This document shows positions 46,123 to 57,880 of a DNA stretch of 64,000 nucleotides, piece by piece; positions within the stretch are counted from its first letter, which is position 1, and each line of letters begins with the position of its first letter. The notes below the pieces were generated by a model that did not search any database, was not told the DNA's origin, and worked only from the letters and a program-made list of their open reading frames with translations. The translations under genes were made by a program, and so were the position numbers. Source of the stretch: Rhodocollybia butyracea (Eukaryota > Basidiomycota > Agaricomycetes > Agaricales > Omphalotaceae); assembly GCA_015501585.1 (NCBI GenBank), contig JADNRY010000031.1, positions 186,001 to 250,000 of the forward strand. The letters run 5' to 3'.

Positions 46123-46415
46123 ATAATACTGTACAGAGTGCGCAAGTGCATTGGGGCTTCTACATCTCCAGCTGCAGGTTATATCTCGCTTTACAAAATC
46201 CTTTGGCCGGCCTCAAGAGATATCGATACGGAGTCGTGCTTGCCACAAGATAGTATATATAGATAGTTTGAGACCGTTGCAGTTGGTGTTAAATAACTAA
46301 TTTGAAATCCAGATGCTCTGAATAACCGTGCCTTGTGACCGCGTATGTCACTGTGCAGTGTGCCAGTTGCCGCCATTATTTCACGTGTCAATGTTACCGG
46401 TCTTCAACGTCTTCG

Positions 46416-48800
46416 ATGTTCAGGCTCAGGCTTCATAGACCCGAGAAACACTTTTCTCCTAAAGCCATCACAAACCTCATGAACGCTCAGCAACGCCGTT
46501 CTGAGCACTGGAAAGCCTCAGCGCCTAAATCTCTCCCGAACTCAGAAACATTCGCTCACCAAGATTCCTTAAAGAAACTACCTGTACCTTCTCTCGATGG
46601 TCCTACCGGTACTTTGGCACGTCTGAAAGAAAGTTTGAAACCTATAGCATGGAATCCTGAAGAATATCGTGCTGTTGTAGACAAGATTGATGAATTTGGG
46701 AATAGTAAACTTGGTCGTGAATTGCAGAACAGGTTGTTGAAGAGGTACGAGGAGACGGACCATTGGCTGGAGAGATGGTGGGATGATGGGGGGTATTTGG
46801 GCTATAGAGATTCTGTTGTCGTTAACGTGTCGTATTACTGTAAGTTTCAAGCTGCCAGTTCAGTACAATCCCCTCTCAAGTCGCTTAGATGGGTTTGATC
46901 CTCATCCCTCTCACCTGACTCAAACTCCTGCTGCTCGTGCTGCTGCTATAGCGCGCGGCGCAATGTTGTTTAGAAAGAAACTAAAGCAAGGTAAGGTTAC
47001 GTCAGAGGGAACAAAAGAAGGGCCTTTTTGTATGGATACATACAGGTCAGCATAACAATTATACTCACCGCTCGCGGCACTCATCTCTGCGGTTGCAGAT
47101 GGATGTTCGATTGCTGCAGGATTCCTGGTTCGGACGGTTTAGATTGGAGTAAATCCTACGCCGTAGAGGGCGATACTGGCGACTCTGGACATATAGTTGT
47201 TATACGCAAGAACCGCGTCTGGAAAATCGATGCTACCGTCGATGGAAGGCTTATCAGTGCTGAAGAGTTGGAAAGGTGAGTTTCCAACATCAACGTTGAA
47301 GTTGCAAACATAAACGGAATCTACAGCCAAATCAAATATATATACGAGAATACGATGCATCTTTATCCTGGTGTCGGTGTATTGGCCGCTTCTAACCGTG
47401 ATATATGGGCCAAGGTATGCAGCAGCTAGTCATATCCCTTTACTCAAATCACACCTCCCTACCCCAGGATTATGCAGAACTTGCATCTTCTTTACACAAC
47501 TCCAAGATTCTAGAAACCATTCACTCTTCTGCCTTCATCATCTGTTTAGAAGAAGGGGCACCTACCTCCTCGGTACAAAAGAGTCGCGTCCTTTGGCACG
47601 GAGATGTCTCTAACAATCAGGCAGTCGGTCTGCAAAACCGCTGGGTAGATAAACCATGTCAGTTTATCGTTTATGACAATATGTATGCCGGCTTCATGGG
47701 GGAGCACTCAATCATGGATGGAACTCCAACGGTTAGTAGCACTTGCTTTCAACCACGATATCTGGTCTAACGAACGCCGTCAGGTCCGTCTTTGCGACGA
47801 AGTTCTTGATGACATCGCTAGTCCCTCATTCGATCGCGGTACTCCTTCATCCTCCGGATTACAATCCATCCCAACGCCTCTCGACTGGGAAATTTCCCCT
47901 CTCACATCTCAAGCCATTATCACCGCCAATAGCGTCGCACTAGACCTCATCAACTCTCAAACGCTCTCCTACCACCTTACTTCCTACGGTAAAGACGCTA
48001 TTAAGAAATTTGGAGTTTCTCCAGACTCTTGGGCACAAATGATCATTCAACTAGCGTACCGCCGCCTAATTGGACCTGAGCCCGAAAGTAGGAAAGGCGG
48101 CACGTATGAAGCTGCTACGACGAGAAAGTTCTATAAAGGACGGACTGAGACGATACGAGTTGTCAGTGAACAATCAGACGAGTGGGTAAGGAGTATGGAT
48201 GATGTTGGGACGAGTGAGGCGAGGAGGAAGGAGCTTTTTGATCTGGCAGCCAAGAAACATATTGAGTTGGCGAAGATTGGTGGAGCTGCGCAGGGGATTG
48301 ATAGGCATCTGCTTGGTTCGTTGGATTTATGCTACCTTAATTCTATGGTCTGATTTCGCTGAGCCAGGCCTCAAGAAATCACTATTGGAGTCTGAGCCAC
48401 TGCCTGCGTTGTTTACTGATCCTGTGTTCGTGAGATCGAGCTACTGGGTTCTCAGCACCTCAGCGATCTTCTCAAAGCACTTTGATGAGTATGGATGGGG
48501 CGAAGTACGTTTCTTCCGGCTCTTCCGTGCTCGTCTTCTCACTTTTCATTCCAGGTCGTGCCAGATGGATTCGGTGTCGCATATATGACCGGACACAACA
48601 GTTTGTCTCTTCCCTCCCACTTGTTCTTCGTCGAAGATTGATCGTTCGTTTTTTCAGATCGTCTCCATTATACCCTCACTTCGAGGAAAGAGATGCCCAA
48701 CGCCCAGTTTCTAGCCGAGATTGACAGAGCTGCAAAGGATTTGTATAATCTGCATGCAAATCTAAACGCAAAGGGAGATGAAGTGAAGGCTAAGCTGTAG
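46416..48800 (+). CDS. CAT2: carnitine O-acetyltransferase (mitochondrial/peroxisomal)
   Basis: Transfers acetyl groups between CoA and carnitine for shuttling into mitochondria. The start is taken at MFRLRLHRPEKHF (46416), a basic stretch suited to mitochondrial targeting; an in-frame ATG lies 27 codons upstream. Choline/carnitine acyltransferase signatures are clear: LPVPSLDGPTGTLARLKESL, LKRYEETDHWLERWWDDGGY, FCMDTYRWMFDCCRIPG, HIVVIRKNRVWKID, catalytic His in GEHSIMDGTP, AYRRLIGPEPESRKGGTYEA, and YGWGEVVPDGFGVAYMTGHN near the C-terminus. The final exon reads LHYTLTSRKEMPNAQFLAEI and ends GDEVKAKL-stop (48800), with no AKL-like tripeptide exactly matching a canonical PTS1 (AKL itself is a weak variant). 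About eight introns, all in frame. Confidence 0.93.
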
Positions 48801-49002
48801 AGTAGATCACAGGAAATACTTAGTCTTTTCCGGCTGGACTATGCATAACTAAATATTGGAAAACAAGTGTACTTGTGGAATGAGATTGTATGGGTGTTGC
48901 GACAAAGTCGGCATTGCCGGCGGCATATCATTTTATCACTGCAACTTACACTTGAACGTCCACTGCTGTCTCCTGGTGGCCCAAGGCTGTTCCTTCTGGG
49001 TA

Positions 49003-51948
49003 ATGTCTTCCTTAATCACCGCAGTGCGAAACAGTATGCCTCATTTCTTCACTGGCCATACCCAGCCATCACTAACAACCCTCTTCACAAGAATTCCTCG
49101 AGGCAATACGATCTGTCAACCCACCGGAAAATGGAAAATTCTCGTTGTTGATGAACACTCTCAGAAGATTCTTGGCACAGTGTTGAAGCAGTTTGATATC
49201 CTAGAGGAGAATGTTACGCGTGTGTGCTAGAAATCATTCAATACCTTCACCATGTCTTACAATCTGTTTTACTTAGAAATTGAATCCATCTCGAACTATC
49301 GGGATGCTCAGCCAGGACTGGAAGCCATGTATCTTATTATGCCACCAACCAGAACATTGATCGAGTCATCAAGGACTTTAGCGACTCTCCCCAGTACGCT
49401 GGTGCTCATTTGTTCTTTATTGAAGGTAAAGCGCAGTAGACAATGATCAATGTCTCTTACTGGATCCTCATTATTTCATGCAACTACAGGACTAGCAGAA
49501 CCGCTCTTTACTCGACTAGGCTCGTCACCGGCAGAGCCATATCTCCGTACCCTCCAAGAACTGTTTCTTAACTTCCGAGGTGTGCGCTAACAATCAAGGG
49601 TCGGTGTAGATTCTGATATTCTGTTTCTTAGCAATGGAAGCTCAGGCTTTCTCTCTGGACCAGCCTGAGTTACTGTTTAGTCTCTTCAGTCCTCCCGAAA
49701 TGACAATCTCTATCGCGCCGCTCGTGATCGTTTGGAAGAGGATATTCGATTTGCGAGCAAAATTGTATGTTGAAGGTTTATCTCAACACTAGCACGTTTA
49801 TTAATCGCGATCAGATTGCAAACGTTTGTATCACCCTGAACGAAAATCCCTACATCCGGTACTATGTACCAGTGAACTATCTCCCCTAGGTCCTCTCAAA
49901 CCACATGCTTCTACTCGACCACCACCACCACCGGAGAATGCAACAAGGTGGCGAACGAATCTTGCAAGAGGTGACCAAGCGAGAGCATACGAGTCGGTGG
50001 AATCAGACTATGTTTCCAAAATCCTTGCGTTCATGGTACAAAGTAATCTGGATGATTACAAGAAACAAAACGCAAATTTCGGAGTGCGTCATTATTATGC
50101 TTTTTATCTATTTATCTAAGGTCGCAGCGATTGTAGAAACACGAATCTCGTCCGAGAGCGACTCTAATTATAACAGATCGTTCAATGGACATGATGGCAC
50201 CTTTCATACATGAATTTACTTACCAGGCCATGGCGAATGATTTGTTACCGATAGATGATGGAATGAAATACACGTTAGTCTTCCATAGTTACCACAGACA
50301 ACACTCGTGGCTCATACTCGTTTCCCAGGTATAAATTCCAGTCGTCGATAGGAGCATACGAGGACAAGACGGCGATCCTTTCCGATGCCGATAATGTTTG
50401 GACTGAAGTCCGCCATATGCATATGCGTGAAGCCATTGACAAGTTGATGGCTGATTTTAACAAGTTTTTGGAAGAGAATGCGGTGTTCAAAGGGTATGCA
50501 TGGGTTAATGTCTTCGTTTTTTTACCTTGTTTATCGCCACCTTCAGTGATAACGCTGCAAATCTCAACGACATGAAGGACATGCTTGCCAATCTGCCGCA
50601 GTATCAAGAGCAACGAGAGAAGGTAACTCAATGATCTGGTCGAGAGAACATTCATTGACATGAATGTGAAGTTTTCTCTACATCTCAGTATGGCACAAGA
50701 GTGCATGGTATCTTTGAGCGCGACAAATTACTCTTGTAGCCAATGTTGAGCAGGTATGACGGTGCAATCATCACTCAATAGCTCTGACACGCTGCATCAG
50801 AACTGTGCAACAGGTCTTACCGCTGAAGGCAAAACCCCAAGCACCTCGTAGAGGAAATGGTTCCTCTTTTGGACAGTCGAGAGGTGGTGTATGTTTAGTT
50901 TGCTGAGCTGTGTAATCCTGTGCTTACCGACTTGCCGTAGGAATGCGAACAAAGTTCGAATCATTGCACTCTACATTCAGTTCCGAGAAGGAGTTCCTGA
51001 TGAGGATCGACGACGGTTGTATCAGCATGCTCGATTGTCCCTCGCTGAGCAAGACGCAGTTAATGCACTGACACACTTTGGTGTCCGAATATCGAGGGTT
51101 CGCTCTTTTTTTCCTCTGCCTTGTTATCGGAATAGTAACCATCGTGTAGGGACCCAGCGACAAGGATATGAAGAAGAAGCTAAAGCAAAAACCCGCAGAT
51201 GATTCTGAATACGATCTATCTAGATACAAGCCCTTGATTAAAACCATTCTTGAGGTAATTCCCGCGTTAATGATTCAAATTTCTGCTTACCAGAATTACT
51301 TGTTAGGACTGCGTAAATGACAAACTTGATGCCGCTATGTTTCCATATGTCAAGGATGGTCCTGCAGTAGCCCCCGCCTCCGCCAGCCTTCGTTCCCCTC
51401 CACCAGCTAGTTCACTACGAAGTGCAAAACCTTCCTGGCACCGTGCTGCTCGACCAAATGTAGTCGAAAATCGACCCCGAGTCTTGGTGTTTGTTGCTGG
51501 AGGAATGACATATTCAGAGATTAGAGAAACATACCAGCTCTCAGCGTCGTTGAACAAAGATATCTACATCGGTGAGAACCTACCCAAATCTATTACCAAT
51601 GTCAAGTAGTCTCACAAGTTAAAAAGGTTCAACGCATGTCATAACTCCACGCCAGTTTGTGGACGATCTCAAGGTCGTTGAACTCGGCGGCGTGGGCTCT
51701 CGGGTGGCTCCTAACGGATTACGGGATTCTCGAGGGCAGCGGCCGTTCCAGGAATACTACGACGACAGATATTACACCAAAGATGGCCTCGGCCACAGCC
51801 TAAAGCTACTCCAGCTGCGGGTCGTTCTTCAACTCCCAAAGCTCAGGCACCTCGCCTTGGTGCGACGGCGTCTTACGACTCTTCCGTCTCCGGCACGTCC
51901 TCTTTGAGAGAAGAGAAAAAGAAGAGAAAAGGACTCTTTAAATTTTAA
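49003..51948 (+). CDS. SEC1: Sec1 (Sec1/Munc18 family, exocytosis)
   Basis: Binds syntaxin/SNARE complexes at the plasma membrane for vesicle fusion. Start [10 protein letters not shown] at 49003, first intron, then [145 protein letters not shown] and [15 protein letters not shown]. The end is [14 protein letters not shown]. The frame slips at three places with no intron signals: CCACCGG 49121-49127, ACCAG near 49350, and GATGGCC 51783-51788. One added base each restores the conserved frame. Many short exons. Confidence 0.92.
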
Positions 51949-52684
51949 TTTCTTCTATCTTCAGGGCAGGCTCGGCAGGATCCTTCATAGGGCACATACC
52001 CTTTGCATATTACATCTGTTTATTAATACAATGTTTATTTGTCAGTGTGGAGGCTCAATTTCTTGAACGAAGCCAATACATCTGTGCTGAGGGCATTAGG
52101 AAGGCTCGAAGCAGTATCTCCTCTACATGATATCGGGTGCCAAAATAGGGCGGTCGACTCGCGCCGAAACGGAAAATCTTCTTAGGATTCAAATGACCGA
52201 AGTCTATGATTAACTATGTGACAAAAAGGAAGATGTCCGAGATTAGTACAAACACAGAAGAGGAAGAAGAGGAAACCAGTAATGATGGTCATTAAAGCCA
52301 TTGACTAGCTTCTCAGAGTCGTATGTATACACTTGTACCGGGTATTCCAGCAACGCAAACTCAAGTCCCGGAAGCGAACCGCTCGTGCTCACTCCTTTGC
52401 GATGCAGAAGAACAGTTTCTTATCCAACTCTGCCTTGCTAGCGCGGACGGTGCCTTTGAAAGTGACTTGTGTCATCATGGATATCCCAAACCCAGACCGG
52501 AGGAATTATAGAGATGTGCACCGAATCAACACTACCTACACTACCCTTCTTATGGTCCAACCCAGCCTGTTGGCTACCAAATGAAAGATTAAAAGGGGCG
52601 AGGTCGTCTTGATGCTTCAACTCATGATTTGTATACATATCAGTGTCCGACAGTAATGCAAAGAGGTAGATTCAAAGAAAAAGT
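51949..52684. other. 736 bp convergent spacer
   Basis: Between the 3' ends of Sec1 (plus) and Rpt4 (minus). A plus-strand stretch 52333-52590 has weakly coding-like frames (e.g. YGPTQPVGYQMKD before a TAA), but no start, exon chain or family could be assigned. Confidence 0.35.
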
Positions 52685-54336
52685 CTAAGCTGTATACTCG
52701 AGTTTCGCTGCCAGAAGAATAAGACATCAGACTAGTTCTCTCCAAACAATAATAACGGAACGTACTTTCGTGCTTCTTCGCATCCGATACTTTACGAGCC
52801 GACTTCGTAAGATCCTCCTGGTTTATGAATTCTCTATATTTCAAGCTGAGTATTTGGCAGAGAAGCTCAACAACTTGATAAACTGACCTATCATCACGAA
52901 TTGCACACATGCCAGCCTCCGTTACGACGTTACGCAAGTCTGCGCCATTGAAGCATCGGAGAGCTAGTGGTATTTCATCAGGAACCCGCGCGATCAAGGT
53001 AATTCGAGTGGATAATTCACCTTGACAATTGCTTCATAGTCAATATCTCTGCCTTATTCACAGGCTGGCAGTGAATCTTGAGGATCTCCAGACGGGCCTG
53101 TTCGTTCGGTAATGGAATCTCAATCTTACGGTCAAGACGTCCGGGTCGAAGGAGGGCAGGATCGAGGGTATCAGGTCTGTTAGTCGCCATGATCAACTTT
53201 GTTTGTCCTAGAGAGTCGAAACCATCCATTTGATTGAGGAGCTGTGAACATATTGATTTAAGCATCGTGAATAACTAGTAGAACGAAAACCTTTACCTCC
53301 ATCAGCGTTCGCTGAATTTCTCGATCAGCACTTGTTCCTCTGAAAATCGTCTTCCACCGATAGCATCGATTTCGTCCATGAATATAACACAAGGTTCGTG
53401 CTCCCTTGCATACGCGAACATCTCACGCACCACCCGTGCACTCTCTCCGATGTACTTGTCGACAATCGCCGATGACACAACTTTGAGGAAGTTGGTTTGG
53501 AGAGTGGCGGCGACGGCTCGCGCGAGGAGGGTTTTGCCTGTCCCAGGAGGCCCGTATAGTAGTACACCTTTCGGTGGTTTGATACCGACGCGCTGGAACA
53601 GCTCAGGGTTCAAGATAGGAAGCTCAATGATCTAGGCCAAAGCTCGTAAGAACAAAAAATAAATAAACTGAAGAACAACACAACGCTTACCTCCGCAGCT
53701 CCCGAACCTGATCCGTCAGCCCACCGATTCCAGCAAACGATGCACCACCGGGATCTTCAAGCTCATTTTGTACACCAAAGGGTCAACTTCACGGGGAGAA
53801 TCCGCATAACCGTTAATGTCGTCATGTCAAGCGAGACACGAGTCCCGTTCTTTAGTTTTTCCGCTGGTAAAGCCGGCCGATACGAGACGACGTAACGAGG
53901 ACCTGAAGATGCTTTGACAATGACTTGATCCCAAGTCAGCCATACTCGCCATATTTTGCCATTGCGATAACGAGAAAAAACGTACATCGCTCATCATCCA
54001 GCTGCTTCATAACCTCTCCAATGATCTGACCAACAGACTGGACAGCCTTAATATCCTCCTCTGTCTTCTCATAGTCCCGTTCCAGATCCTTCAATGAAAA
54101 CTCACTAGAAAACAAAGTTGATAGTCAGTTACATGATCTTGAGAGAACACAAAGTTACACCACACACAGTTTTTGAGGCTTTCGCTGTTCGTTTCGTGAT
54201 TTCGCAGTTTCTGAACTTGTGTGAGCTGAAAGAGTCGCGTAGAGAAACACAGTACGTTTCATACCTCTCTGTAGCTTTTGAGAGCCTCTTTTCTCCGCGC
54301 ATCTATTGTTCCAGATGATGTTGAAGCCCCGTCCAT
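52685..54336 (-). CDS. RPT4: 26S proteasome regulatory subunit Rpt4 (AAA ATPase)
   Basis: One of six ATPases of the 19S base that unfold substrates. The start [20 protein letters not shown] (54336) leads into a coiled-coil-like helix [20 protein letters not shown], the OB domain ([20 protein letters not shown]) and the AAA module: Walker [27 protein letters not shown], Walker [36 protein letters not shown] with the arginine fingers, and [20 protein letters not shown]. The end is SDAKKHETKLEYTA-stop, resembling other Rpt4 tails and lacking an HbYX motif, as expected for Rpt4. One frame slip sits at 53336-53340 (minus-strand GAGGAAC), where one G restores [14 protein letters not shown]. Confidence 0.94.
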
Positions 54337-54584
54337 GGTGGTAGTAATTCGAGTCCAGGAACTTGAAGGCGACGCGTAATCGCGTCGTTTCCCGCGCTCA
54401 AAATTAGCGCCCAAGTTCGAGATAAATAACGCAGTTCTCGTTAGATAGAAAGGTAGATACTACAATATCTTATATGGCTTCAGTACGTAGGATATCTATT
54501 AAGTGTTTGGATGATATGGCTGGCGATGCGGTTAAATGATGCTAAAGAGTGACTAAAGTCGCGAGTGTCAATAATTTATATATT
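54337..54584. other. short intergenic spacer
   Basis: Rpt4 promoter side next to the 3' end of the mannosidase gene (both minus strand). No other feature seen. Confidence 0.4.
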
Positions 54585-56903
54585 TTACAGATCCATGCTT
54601 ATATTATAAAGTTTCTTCTCCTCATCTGTCCACTGGAATATTGGAATCGGATGAGCTTCCGTGTTGAAAACCCACTGAGAAAGAGAGATCGTCAAAAAAT
54701 CAGAAAAAAAGAATCAGGAAAGAATCAGAAAGATATATACCTTGTCTAGCGGTATAATTTCCTCGTCAGTGAAAAGGAGGTACAAGTATTTCAGTCTAAA
54801 CGATTCAACAATGCAATATTGAATCAAAAGATCGTTCAAGGAAACGGGGGAGTCGGAACGTACGTTTCAGCCAAAAAATAACTCGGCATCTCGTCCTTCA
54901 CAGGAGCGGTGGTAGACGATCTGTCTACATCCACAACACTAGCATACCCTAACTCTGTTTTTGCGTACTTTTGGATGGATTGGAAAACGGACCTGCGCGC
55001 AAGGTGCATTTTGGTCCAGCATCAACGAGATAATGGGAAGACATACCAGCCCCGTTCACGCCATTGGGGATCTCCAGTCGTGCGCCAGAGGATATAAAAA
55101 CTTTCAAGCGTCTGAAATATGATTTAAAAAAATGAGTACACGACGCGAACGAAAACACTCACTTCCGGTCGCAACAGCACTCTTTCTTATAAAGCGTATA
55201 ATCTCTCGATGTCTTTGTGGGGCCAGGCTCCCGCAACCCAGGTGGCCTTCCTTCCTTCCCTCTTCCTTCCATTTCTCTACCCTCGGCAGCCACAGTCCAT
55301 CTTCAGCCTTCTGAAATTTCTGCATCGACATGACATCGGGACCCAGTCCCGTCTGCATATCGGCATACGAGAGCCAGCACGAATACGCGAGCCCTTCAGC
55401 CGCCCATGAATGTATCTCTTTTTCATTTTGGGGAAGGTCGAGAGTTTGCGCGCCGAGGGCAAGGAGGCCTGGGAGGAAGCAGGAAAGATGCTCGAATGAA
55501 CCAGAAGGGATAGATCTGTTAGGTTGCCGTATTTCAGCGTCCGTCACATATAGGATTTCGCGGTTCGGCGTGATGTAGAGAAGCCTTTCGATTATGGAAT
55601 TCACCGCGCGCAGATCTTTGGATATAGGATAAGAAGAACGGAGCAAGTTGAAGTAAAAAAGTACGCGCACATAGATCCCTGATTTTCGTCTCCGAGCGAC
55701 TTGTCATCAACCATTGCTTAAGTAGGTACTCATGGGCACTATCAGCAAAAGCGCCTACAGAAAACTGGGCTTTGTAATTCGATCAGGACAAAAGAAACGA
55801 AGGAAATTAAGGAGAAACGCACAGTTTGAAGGTAATCCTGATTGTGTATCCCACCGAGTAGGGAACATACCTTCAGTTACATCGGCTTCGTACATGATTT
55901 GCATACATCGCTCGGCCTTTGAGGAAATTCAAATGATTAGAGTATTGATACAGGGGTACAAAGAACTTGAATACCTTCTCAAAATACTCGGGTTTTCCAG
56001 TAAGATGAGCAAGATATTTACTGACGGGTTATCAGTATCAGAAAGGATAGAATTGTGCAGAACACTGACTATTCCAGCTGATTGCTCAATGCCTCAGCCC
56101 ACAATGTGTTTCCGGTCCATCCTCCGCGGGTTTCGTTTCTAGACAAATTGTGATATTGGAAATAAAGAGCTGGGTTGATACGTACGTCCGAGTATTGATA
56201 GCATACATCGGGAAACCTGATTTGGTGTCGAATGCAGGGAGCAGCATTCCTCCCATCTTGTCTGCTTGTTCGAGTAGTATAGGATCTGCCGAGAGAGCAT
56301 AGGCAGATAATAATCCTCCTAGATGTCGAATGATGGTTTCAAAGAAAGGAACGTATTGATGCTGTAACGAGTCAGTTAGGACGAGACGAGACTAGGGTTT
56401 GTGCTTACTGGCTTAGTTGTATAGTCTGCTTCTCCAATAACTTTCACCGCCTCGTCGAAATATTCTGTAAGCCCCATAAGCCACATCGTGTCCAGCCCGT
56501 CGTAGATACTAACTCCCCAGGAATTAAAGTTGTTACGGCTCTTTCCCGACATGGGTGCAAGCTCGTCAGCAGGGAAAGCATTGTCGCGGTATCCTTTGTA
56601 TGCGTGAACAAATGCATCACGAACTGAATGAGCTCGGATTTTCCAGTCATTTGCGGAAGCAGTGGGTGGGCGATACAATGGCGGGCGATGAGGATGGCCT
56701 ACTGGTGGTGGTAGATCACCGAAATGCTCAATTGAAACTGGAGATTCTCCGAAGATAGTTGGTCGGAAATACAAGAAGAAGACGAAAGCAAGGAACAACT
56801 GAGGAACCCATCGTAATGGACGGCCTGCCAGTGATGAAAATGCTTCACGAAAGGTTGGAAAACGGGAAGTGGATGTATTTCTGGTCCAGAGGCTTGAAAG
56901 CAT
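54585..56903 (-). CDS. mannosyl-oligosaccharide 1,2-alpha-mannosidase, GH47 (type II membrane protein)
   Basis: Trims alpha-1,2 mannose from N-glycans in ER/Golgi. The start MLSSLWTRNTSTSRFPTFRE is followed by a single N-terminal membrane anchor WVPQLFLAFVFFLYF and a Pro-rich stem. GH47 motifs: RDAFVHAYKGYRDNAFPADE, NFNSWGVSIYDGLDTMWLMG, LLSAYALSADPILLEQADKM, MFPTRWDTQSG, the calcium/active-site region around SFEHLSCFLPGLLALGAQ, HSWAAEGLAYSCWLSYADMQ, LKYLYLLFTDEEIIPLDK, and the C-terminal WVFNTEAHPIPIFQWTDEE (the TEAHP Thr binds calcium in this family). Stop TAA at 54587-54585. About eleven exons. A decayed second copy lies at about 62055-62375. Confidence 0.92.
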
Positions 56904-57009
56904 AGTGATAATGAGAGGAATTAATGATCATGTACACAACAGTACGTGGCGGCAGAAAGTTAAGAGTGTGTGAACACATTCGGATCATTCGGGAGCTATA
57001 CTGTCATGT

Positions 57010-57461
57010 ACGCTACGGCAAGGGGGGAACAGGGGGGGGAACAAGGTTATCACTCATGAGGTCTTCGGTGTAGGAGAAAGCACCCATTCCAGGAGGAGCA
57101 GAAGGAAAAGGAACCCCCATAAAAATACGGTCAAACATAAGCGAAAGGCCCCTCCATTCTCTTAGCCACATGATTAACCAGTAAACGTTTAAACCCTTAC
57201 ACGTGGAGGTTCTTTGGCATCGGCTTCAATGGTCCCCGGGGCTGGGTCTTTGGATGACCCGGCGGTGTCTTTGGATGAAAATTCAATTTCGGTCTGCAAG
57301 CCAGTGTTTGTACACACTTTTTTGGGGGTTGTGGTGAATCCACTTGAGTCCGGTCGATTTCCTTGGCGGCTGTCGGTCACGCGGTCACGACCTGGCACTG
57401 GTGTACACACCGCAAGCATAGAGCTAGCTATGAGCATAAAGAGGAGATGGGTAGCGCGCAT
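57010..57461 (-). CDS. small secreted protein, copy A (short form)
   Basis: The start MRATHLLFMLIASSMLAVCT at 57461 gives a signal peptide with a likely cut near CTPVPGR. The mature part is Ser/Thr/Lys/Pro-rich. Exon 1 is open to 57189, with a GTAAGG donor near 57195. A downstream exon-like piece, 57010-57150, encodes MFDRIFMGVPFPSAPPGMGA and a Pro-rich end, resembling the C-terminal exon of copy B at 62402-63284; the central exons of copy B are missing. The exact splice is unclear. No family recognised; the sequence suggests a secreted or wall protein of variable length. Confidence 0.55.
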
Positions 57462-57568
57462 TATTGATAGTCGTATCGAGTATTTCGAGGACGGCAACTT
57501 GACCGGCAAGCTGTATTATTCGAGTGAGAGACTGAACCAGCAGGAACTACTGCATGCTTTTTATAAAC

Positions 57569-57880
57569 CACCTCGACATCACACCTATCAAGGAATGTAA
57601 GCCTGGTAAGATGGGCCCCACATGCCAGGCCCCTTCCCTTGATTAGCGTCTTTCCCTACACTGCGAATATTTCTGCCAATAATTCCAGATATCTTGAATA
57701 AGGTAAGAGTCCAGAAGGTCCATAGAACCTTCATGTAAGCTACATAAAACCGGTAACGAAGTTTCGTAAGTAATTCCATGATATCTGTTGCCAAGACTTA
57801 GCTATCGGCCTGAGGTCATCGCCATGATCCATCAAACACTGCTCGCCTGCTGTTAGCCCGCCCTTGTCCCGCCCCTTACG
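57569..57880 (+). repeat. left terminal inverted repeat of the 3.5 kb element
   Basis: About 310 bp, pairing with 60835-61117. Ends internally around CCCGCCCTTGTCCCGCC. Confidence 0.85.

Noticed and set aside
48856..49002. In-frame ATG and N-terminal extension for Sec1
   Set aside because: Sec1 proteins begin with a short MxxLITAVRN-like start, found at 49003; the extension is Cys-rich and not conserved in style.
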